A stretch of DNA of 64,000 nucleotides from Vitis vinifera (lineage: Eukaryota > Streptophyta > Magnoliopsida > Vitales > Vitaceae): positions 4,993,501 to 5,057,500 of the forward strand of contig NC_081810.1 of assembly GCF_030704535.1 (NCBI RefSeq), written 5' to 3'. Below the pieces are notes generated by a model. That model did not search any database. It saw nothing but the letters and a program-made list of their open reading frames with translations, and had not been told where the DNA came from. Numbering within the stretch: the stretch's first letter is position 1; the number at the start of each line of letters is the position of its first letter. Made by a program: the position numbers and the translations under genes. Below are positions 57,001 to 64,000 of this stretch, piece by piece.

Positions 57001-57909
57001 CTAATGGGCAAGATACACAATAATCTGGAGCAAGGTCTCTGTTCCATCGGTATTATGCTGATTGGCACCTGGAATGGTCTTAACCGTGGCATAGCCCTCT
57101 GCATTTACGTACTTTCCGGTGCCACCCATGATGGCAAGCTGGGATTCAGAGAGCAGTTCGATGAACACCAAAGAAGCTGAGGCTACTGGCATAGCCATCG
57201 CTCTCAAACATGGCTGTGAAAGCCATGGTCTGGCTGCTCCCGTCTTCAGAACTTGCTACATAGAAACCTTGTGCCTTACCGACCAAACCTGACCCGCGAT
57301 CATGTCCTTCGGTTAGCTCATCATCAATAACTGTCATTGTCCCAAACATAAGCTTCTGAAGGTTAGTCCCAGCAGGGAACTGACCCCCATTGAAGACAGG
57401 AAGACCAGAGCCTCCATTGATCACGTTGTTTCCATTGTTTTGAATCACATTAGCTGTGTTTCCACTAAGGCCTGTTAGGAAGGGAATATTATTGTTGTTG
57501 ATGAGTGCACTGTTGCCGTTATTGAGGGGAACACCATTTTTGACTGGAAGTACCGCACCATTAGGCTTGGCAAAGGGGACTTGGCCATTGACCGCTGGAT
57601 TAGTTACAATTCCAGTCACGGCCCCAGCTGAGGGGTTTGATCCACCAAGAATGTCATGCATGAAGAATGACAACGTATGGTGGAGGTCGGTATTGGTAAC
57701 TGTGGTACTGGTGGCTGCAGCCGGGGCTGTAGCCACAGAAGTGACACTGGATACAGGCGTTTCAACTAGATCAGATGCCTCAGGCGCTACGGGGTAACAG
57801 GTGCTTCCTCATCAAGGATTCGAGCAGAGATGGCACAAGGGATGGCGAGGGCTAGGAAGAGGAAAGATATGGCCTTAAATGGAGCAGAAATGAGCATATG
57901 GTTTGCCAT
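57001..57909 (-). CDS. Dirigent protein, ESB1/DIR10-like, second copy with two frameshifts
   Basis: The full family layout is present on the minus strand but in three reading-frame segments. From ATG at 57909 the frame gives signal peptide MANHMLISAPFKAISFLFLA to ARILDEEAPVTP, then hits a stop; one base seems missing near 57790-57795, because the expected VAPEASDLVETP continues in another frame. The middle segment holds LSFFMHDILGGSNPSAGAVT, an Asn/Gly-rich insert, LQKLMFGTMTVIDDELTEGH and SFFGVHRTAL. Near 57148-57153, a CTCT run appears two bases short (or one long), and SESQLAIMGGTGKYVNAEGY to LLQIIVYLAH and TAG continue in a third frame. Everything else is intact, so either these are sequencing errors or a very recent pseudogene. 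It resembles ESB1 more than the first copy does in the FESDGYASSLSFFG region. Confidence 0.8.
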
Positions 57910-58788
57910 GAGGCTGGGAGGACCAAAAGCCCTGAAGGGTATCTAATGATTGGATAAGGTTTGCTTTGGTGACAATGGGTTAAGATAAGTTGAGCATATA
58001 TAGAGCATATTTTAGAACCAAAACTAGAATGATTAAATGGAGTAGATGAGATGGAGTAGGTACTTAAGTATCCCCACCGGTGTATTGGTTAGAACTCAGA
58101 AACCTAAGCCATTGTCTTCTCAATATCAACTGGGTAAGAGGAATACTCAAAATTTAAGATGCCAAAATTGATACATCCTGAAAAACCACTGCTTCGGAAC
58201 TCAATGTCTTGGAATATCACTTCAGTGCCTGGAGGACAAGATGGCACACTCTTGATTCAGCAGTTTCTAGACTCCACAACTATGTTTGCACGAGGGGTAG
58301 ATCATTCCCCAGGACCACTCGCACACATTTTTTGCAACTTCTCGTCTTCATCTGTGTGTATCCAACAATTTGAGTCTACAGTAGGAGTTCAAAACTGCCA
58401 TGAGTTGTCACCATCATTCTTCTTGCCACTAATCTGAACGTCCTGTGACAAGGATACCAAGTTTAGTAAATTACCTCGGCTATGCAGGGTTCTAGAACAG
58501 TCAAAACTAGTCGTTTTATAATCTTTGTGGTATTTTGTTTCTAAGAAACTTCAAATAAAAAAAGCAACATACCCACTTGCGTGTGAAAATTTGTGCCATT
58601 ATCCCCTTGATAAAAATTTGTCCAAGGATTTAACAGCCACTGCAATCTGGTAACATCATGCCTGGTTCAGTGGCAACGACTTCATTGAATTTAGTATTCT
58701 GAAAATTAGAATATTGAGATTCAGTAATCCCTCAAAAGTTACAAAATATCAGAATGATCTTCAAGCTTCTGCATCTCTTCCTCTAGAC
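57910..58788. other. Upstream region of the second dirigent gene and downstream region of the PPR gene
   Basis: Besides the dirigent TATA box I see nothing assignable. A 92-codon plus-strand frame (58159-58437) has no recognisable motif. Confidence 0.65.
57996..58002 (-). promoter_or_regulatory. TATA box of the second dirigent gene
   Basis: TATATAT on the minus strand, about 87 bp upstream of the ATG. An intact promoter argues mildly against long-standing pseudogene status. Confidence 0.6.
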
Positions 58789-60294
58789 CTATCCGTAGGC
58801 AGAGACCAGTTCCCTTACAAGCCCCCCTGCACCTCTGTCTCCAGGACAGGCATCCTTAACCAAAGCCTCCCAAGCCTCCAAATGAAATCTCATCTTCCTT
58901 TTCTCCATCTCCTCCAAAACAAAGCATGCACCATCAATCTTCCCATTCTTCAATAATCCCACAACCAAATCACAAAATGATTCTAAACGTGGGCAATGGC
59001 CACACATTAACATTGCACTCAAAACCTTCAAGCCTCCCTCAAAATCCTCAACCTGGCAAAAACCATCAACCATCATCCGATATGTGGCTGCGTTTGGTTC
59101 ACAACCTCCAACCTGCATTTCAACTAAGACTTTATAAGCCTCCAGAGCTCTACCTTCTTTACACAAATGATTTATCAATATATTATACGTCACAACATCT
59201 GGTTTAAACCGCCTTCTCTTCATCTCAAGAAGCAAAGTTTTTGAGTCATCAATCCTACCCCTCCTTCCAAGATCACTCATCAAAACCCCAAAATTTAAAA
59301 GGCGTGGTTTGCATCCCTGATAGTCCATATCAAACATCATCTTCTTAGCTTCCTTGTACTTGCCTAAAGAGCACAAACCTTCCATCAACAGTGCATATGT
59401 AACAGCATTCGGGCGGTGCCTTTTCTGAATCATGTCCTCAAGCAAACCCATAGCCCCATCCAAATCACCCTTTCCACACAAAAACCCAATTAGACTGTTA
59501 AAAGTCACAACAGTGGGCTTAACTTCTTTGTCAATCATTTCCTCAAACACTTGCCACGCTTTATCCCACTCCCCCTTTCCAAGCCATCCTTTTATTATTA
59601 TATTAAATGAAATTGAATTCCTCCGAAAGCCCATTTTTGTTGAGCGATCAAATATGCCAATTGCATCCAGAAATCGATCATTCTCAACAAGTACATTAAG
59701 AAGGGTATTGAAAGACACTAATGTTCGGTGGCAATTGAAAGAAGGCATTCTCTGAAACAGTTCAACGGCCTTTTCAGGCATTTGGGATTTCCCATAATGC
59801 TGAATCAATGCAATGAAAAGCGTCTCTCTACATCGAATGTTAATATTCTGTAAGTAATCAAGAAGGGTTTCAACAGCTTCGAAATTGCGAGAACGAGCGA
59901 GTTTGTATACGAGGGCAGAGTAGGAGGGATAGTCGTGTTTGAAGCCCATTTGTTGGTATTGATTGAAGAGAGACAAGGCGTCATCTGGGTCTTGCACGGA
60001 TTTCAGATCGGCGAGGAAAGGAATGCGTTTGCGAAGCCTTGAGGTGGATCTATGAGGTGGCTCACGGCGAGATTCGGTGGTGGGTCTTCTGGGGCGAAAA
60101 GTGTGGTATTGTTGAGAAGGTTTGTATTCAATAAAATGGCGAAATAGGCGTGGCAGTGTGTGATTAATTGCTTTTGTTCGTGAGTGGAACATGGAAACAG
60201 CAGAAGAAGATAGGTTCCTGGTCGGAGGGAAAGATGAAGAATTTCTCAGAGTTTGTTCGGTTAGTGAGAAAATCCTTGAAGGCCGCGTGGACAT
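58789..60294 (-). CDS. P-class pentatricopeptide repeat protein, At1g07740-like
   Basis: A single exon of 501 residues. The N-terminal 60-90 residues are rich in Ser and Arg with few acids, as in a mitochondrial targeting peptide. From about residue 120 to 470 there are roughly ten 35-residue PPR motifs, for example NSISFNIIIKGWLGKGEWDK (226), TVVTFNSLIGFLCGKGDLDG (261), NAVTYALLMEGLCSLGKYKE (296), DVVTYNILINHLCKEGRALE (366) and NAATYRMMVDGFCQVEDFEG (401). No E or DYW domain follows, so it is P-class, expected to bind organellar RNA for processing, splicing or stability. Residues FLADLKSVQDPDDALSLFNQ and KHDYPSYSALVYKLARSRNF resemble At1g07740 from memory. It lies just downstream of RAD51D on the same strand; the Arabidopsis genes are also neighbours. 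Confidence 0.94.
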   Translation of the reverse strand: MSTRPSRIFSLTEQTLRNSSSFPPTRNLSSSAVSMFHSRTKAINHTLPRLFRHFIEYKPSQQYHTFRPRRPTTESRREPPHRSTSRLRKRIPFLADLKSVQDPDDALSLFNQYQQMGFKHDYPSYSALVYKLARSRNFEAVETLLDYLQNINIRCRETLFIALIQHYGKSQMPEKAVELFQRMPSFNCHRTLVSFNTLLNVLVENDRFLDAIGIFDRSTKMGFRRNSISFNIIIKGWLGKGEWDKAWQVFEEMIDKEVKPTVVTFNSLIGFLCGKGDLDGAMGLLEDMIQKRHRPNAVTYALLMEGLCSLGKYKEAKKMMFDMDYQGCKPRLLNFGVLMSDLGRRGRIDDSKTLLLEMKRRRFKPDVVTYNILINHLCKEGRALEAYKVLVEMQVGGCEPNAATYRMMVDGFCQVEDFEGGLKVLSAMLMCGHCPRLESFCDLVVGLLKNGKIDGACFVLEEMEKRKMRFHLEAWEALVKDACPGDRGAGGLVRELVSAYG

Positions 60295-61106
60295 ATCTGT
60301 TTTAGCCTCTGAAGTCCCGGCTGGGAAAAGGAGAAAAAGAAACTAGTAGGAAAACTTGAAGAAAGGGTTTAAATTAATAAATTATATTTATATACAATTT
60401 TTAAATTGATTTAATTTATTTTAATTTTTCATAAAAAAAAATACAATTTAAAATTTTAATTATTTTAAATTATATTTAATTTTTGTTCATATTTTATTAA
60501 AAAAAAAAAAACCAACATAATAAAATATTTTTTAATTTTTTTCTGAAATCAAACATTAATATAGTATTTCTCAAAAATGGGCACCTAATTTTATGACAAT
60601 TTCTAATTAGCTTTCAAATTTCGTTTTAACCATCTCTTCTCTGGGTTTGCTTTGAAGAGAAAATAAAAAAACTACAAGAGAAGAAAGAGAAAATTTGGCA
60701 AGCACCAGTTTGTTTGTCTGAGATTAGAAGAATGAAACAGGAATTTTGGTTTAGATCCATACTCAAATCCATTTTAACCCATCAAATATTTCTGAAAAAA
60801 ATTCAAAATTCTATTTTTGTAAATATTACACTTCTATTTTATTACTATTTGATTATATGTTTTAACATCAATTAATCATTTTGTACTCATACTTCAAGGC
60901 CTTTTTTAAGCCAGGACAAACACAAACATAAAATCATTGTCATAGTCAGGCCTCTGGTAACAAGCAAAAGAGAGGTTCTCCTTCGTAATTGCAATATTCA
61001 AAAGTTATGGTACAAAAACACACCCAATTCCTTGTAACATAGTTTGACTCTTTGGTGTCTTTTCCTCTCCAACCTCCAATGTGGTACAAATCAAAAATAT
61101 AATTAG
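60295..61106. other. Spacer between the PPR gene and the RAD51D 3' end
   Basis: About 0.8 kb with an AT-rich stretch at 60.37-60.60 kb. No coding content seen; it should hold the PPR promoter and RAD51D 3' untranslated region. Confidence 0.65.
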
Positions 61107-63115
61107 TCAAATCATAAACCTAGCAGCCCTGCCAGAAGCCTGAGAAAGGAAAAACAAGAATAAAAATAAATGGCGTCCTCAAAGTCTATTGACAGAAGAG
61201 GGCACTGTGAGAATTTGGTGCCCAAAAACACAAAGAGTACATTAGATGTGTTTTAGGTAAGAATCATGAGGGTTAAAAGATGAATCCAACAAAGATGATG
61301 ATAAATTTAATGGACCAAATGATCTATACTTCAAAAAGACGAGGAAAAAGAGAGGGAGCATACCATGTATGAGTGTTTCAGAATGGACATGTGGCAGATG
61401 CTGCTCCCTGGGTCACGGGAGAGCAAAAGCCGCACATGTGGAATGCTCTTCCAACTCTCTCCAAGAGCTGGTTTAAGGATGCCTCCCTCTCCACCCACCA
61501 TGTGATTAGTCACCTTGAGCCAATGTATCATAATGGTAATTATTTTAAGGATGGAAACTTTGATGATCGGCTATATCATTTGCAAAACCAATAAATTATA
61601 ATGAAAAATGATGGTTATTGGGTAAATGTAAGGAAAGCATATCTGAAAATAAATATATAATAGCTCTGTTGTGTTGGACAAGTGCTAAACAAATAGTAGA
61701 TATATCATTTTCAAGGGTATAAGAGTGGATGAAAGCCATAAATTGGAGCCTTAAAATAAGTCATCTTATTAGTGAAGATAAACTTGTGATATTAGATAGC
61801 TTAAAACATTGGCACCTGATAACACTGTTGATATCAACAAAACATTCCTACTCCTTTTTATCAGATTATGAATATGAATCAACTAATAAAAGTGGAAGAA
61901 ATGGGGAGAGTGCAGGAGTGCAAGTTTTTTGTGTAACATGCTTTATTAGATTACTGCATTGCTGAATTAATACAAAGAATCAAGAAAGCTGAGGAGTCCC
62001 AGCTGTCAAGAAGATATAATTGTAATTTCAAGTACACAACTTACAACTACTGCAAGATTATGCTCATGTGCTAACTTCTTTAGAAGAAATCCAGCAGAAA
62101 TCATCAAAGCACGTCCTGCATTCACCCATCAGACATGAACCAATCAATATTTGCATGCATGAGTTGTACATGACATTTGAGAAACACAAACAATGACGAT
62201 GGGCTTGATTATCTAGCTGCTAGGTAAAAAACACCTTTTATATTTTCACTAATTCAAGAACATAATAGAATGCCATTTCCAGGGAAGATTCAAGAATAGA
62301 ATATTCAGAAACAATAGCAAACAACTTTTAGTACAATTCGATGAACAATGTGGGTACAACTATGAATTATGGAATTACTTTTACAACTATGATCATCATT
62401 GCAGTGATGTTTGAACTCATGACAGTTCTTTTGAACTAAAGAAAAATTGCAATTAATTAATTACTTAACTATGCCTGATTAAATCATATAGCCTTTATTA
62501 AAGTAGCCACAGCCTTTACTGGAGAATATCCTAATCATCCTAACTGAAACTGCCTGCACAACACCAAACACGCCCCCTCCCTTCCTGTTACCACACGACC
62601 ACACTCCCCCACACCCAAACCCAGAAAAATTCATATTGCACCATTTGTTTGTCAAAATAACAAAACCCAATTGACTTACATGCCCGACGAGGAAACCCAG
62701 TCAGGGAACACAATATTTAGTATAATAGAAGGGTTTTTCTAGTAAATTTTTTAATTTTTTTTTTTTTGAAGAAAATGTAATTCCCCAATATACCAGGAAA
62801 CTGGGATATATTATAATCCTTACCATGTGAACCACTGCCTCCAAGGATTGGGGTAATCAGCGATGATATTGAATCAACAATAAGCAACCTCACCTGATCA
62901 GCTCCTGTCTGCACCTGAACCAGTTCTCATACATTCAGTAACATGGAACTGAAAAAACTCAATGAAAATATACCAGCCAGACTGCTCCATTTAAATTAAA
63001 CCTGAGATCTCAAGCTGTACTCTAGCTGATGTACCACATCCAACATTGCAAAGATATCAAACACTGAATGGCACAATATTTGGCTCATTACTTTTTCAAG
63101 AATATTCTGTTTGAC
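61107..63115 (-). CDS. RAD51D: DNA repair protein RAD51 homolog 4 (RAD51D), C-terminal half
   Basis: Five exons with GT-AG junctions and consistent phase give 152 residues and a stop: 63002-63115 ([18 protein letters not shown]), 62824-62914 ([20 protein letters not shown]), 62045-62115 ([20 protein letters not shown]), 61364-61513 ([35 protein letters not shown]) and 61107-61139 ([13 protein letters not shown]). The Walker B strand LLIVDSISS and the loop [17 protein letters not shown] fit plant RAD51D closely. RAD51D is a RAD51 paralog of the BCDX2 complex that helps load RAD51 in homologous recombination and, in Arabidopsis, affects defence-gene expression. The Walker A exon and N-terminal domain are not visible between 63116 and 64000 and must lie to the right. 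No disabling change is seen. Confidence 0.93.
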
Positions 63116-64000
63116 CTGACATAAAGATTAACAAGGAAAACATTAGAGTTAACATTTAGTAATAAGAATGATGAATAGATCTACTTTACAATGCAGGGCT
63201 TGGCCTAAGTAAAGGTTCTTTAGGAAAACTTTGCAGAGCACACATTTTGTAATATATGACAAATAGACTCCTCTAAAATACGGAATTGAAGATAGATGCC
63301 ACATCATACCTCTGATAATTAAAGGAAAGAGAGAGGGGAGGGAGGTAGAGAGCCTGAATTCAGTTTGATAGGATAATCAGGTGGCTTCCAGCAAAAACGT
63401 TCCAAAACAACATTCCTTCATCATCAAATATCCTTTCTGGTACTCTGATTTGATCTGATTATATTAAGTTTTTTTTCTAACAGCAATTGAGGATATACAT
63501 AAGCATGTTTACAAGCATATGGAAAGAAACCGGAACGCAACTCAACTGAAGAAGGTTTTATCCTATAAATAACAGAGTTAGTTGCATTCAAAAAAAAAAA
63601 ATCCCCATCACTGCAGAGAGTATAATATTTTTTTTCTTTTTCAATTGGCAAAGACAAATGTATTAAAAGAAGTGCCTAACAAAAGAGGGGGGTGCAACCC
63701 AAGTACACAAGAAGTATGCAAAAGGCACTAGAAGGCAAAAGGAACAGCATAGTGTATAATATAATAAGTTTAAGTGTACGACAAAATCAGACTACAACCA
63801 GAACAGATCACACTGCATCCTCAACTGATCAATTAGTTATTGGATCAGTTAGACTGGAATAATTTTCAAATTGGATTCACCATGATTCTAGCCATTTTCA
63901 GATCTAATTCAAACCAACTGGTCTACTAGAATTGATGATGAAAATTGTAATGCAGTAAATATCCACAACATGCCTACAACAGAGATGATATAACTGACCT
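63116..64000 (-). other. RAD51D intron, continuing past the window
   Basis: No exon with RAD51D similarity could be found here, so this appears to be intron. It contains a LINE-tail-like stretch and the frame 63424-63657, which I regard as chance. Confidence 0.55.
63625..63745 (-). mobile_element. Possible LINE 3' end within the RAD51D intron
   Basis: On the minus strand the sequence reads CATACTTCTTGTGTACTTGG, then GTTGCACCCCCC, GGCACTTCTTTTAATACATT and an A-rich end. These phrases resemble 3' tails of grapevine L1-type LINEs. Only about 120 bp are present and no coding part is visible. Confidence 0.45.

Noticed and set aside
58714-59755. Plus-strand frames of 80-107 codons
   Set aside because: They are antisense to the PPR gene and have no independent support.
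1-64000. CRISPR arrays, bacterial operons, tRNA or rRNA genes
   Set aside because: The short-period repeats are retrotransposon satellites or microsatellites without spacers, and I saw no cloverleaf or rRNA sequence. A tRNAscan-SE run would settle the tRNA question.

Overview
This is plant nuclear DNA, most likely from a woody eudicot. Grapevine (Vitis) is my best guess, because the LINE tails, the 278-bp MITEs and the gene order look like Vitis; that is inference and I could not search it. Supporting signs are AT-rich intergenic DNA, GT-AG introns, plant-only families (KCS, EXO70H, NaKR, dirigent, PPR) and dense transposon remains.

Layout. Bases 1-11463 are the 3' part of a Ty3/gypsy LTR retrotransposon of the Tat (Ogre/Retand) lineage: the end of pol (RNase H tail, second archaeal-type RNase H, integrase), a 6.7-kb non-coding stretch built from several tandem-repeat blocks, a polypurine tract and a 2.75-kb 3' LTR that contains an AIM24 gene fragment. 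From 11.5 to 40.8 kb the DNA is AT-rich and gene-poor, holding two intronless minus-strand genes: a KCS12-type 3-ketoacyl-CoA synthase (14.65-16.07 kb) and an EXO70H-type exocyst subunit (31.29-33.17 kb). Between them lie three Tourist-like MITEs with TTA/TAA target duplications and a striking 1.4-kb foldback element filled with short hairpins (19.2-20.6 kb).

From 40.8 kb to the right edge the window is genic: RPL35 (minus, four exons, 2.76-kb last intron), a NaKR-type heavy-metal-associated protein (plus, three exons), two convergent ESB1/DIR10-type dirigent genes (the second with two frameshifts), a P-class PPR gene close to Arabidopsis At1g07740 (minus), and the C-terminal half of RAD51D (minus, five exons; the rest lies past base 64000).

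How it fits together. From memory of Arabidopsis loci, the order KCS - EXO70H - NaKR-like - dirigent matches At2g28630-At2g28670; KCS - EXO70H - dirigent - PPR - RAD51D matches At1g07720-At1g07745; and NaKR1 next to RPL35 matches At5g02600-At5g02610. The window therefore looks like an unfragmented ancestral block whose duplicated, differently pruned descendants are in Arabidopsis. Several products act at the cell surface (very-long-chain lipid synthesis, exocytosis, lignin/Casparian strip assembly, phloem ion handling), but nothing in the sequence shows co-regulation.
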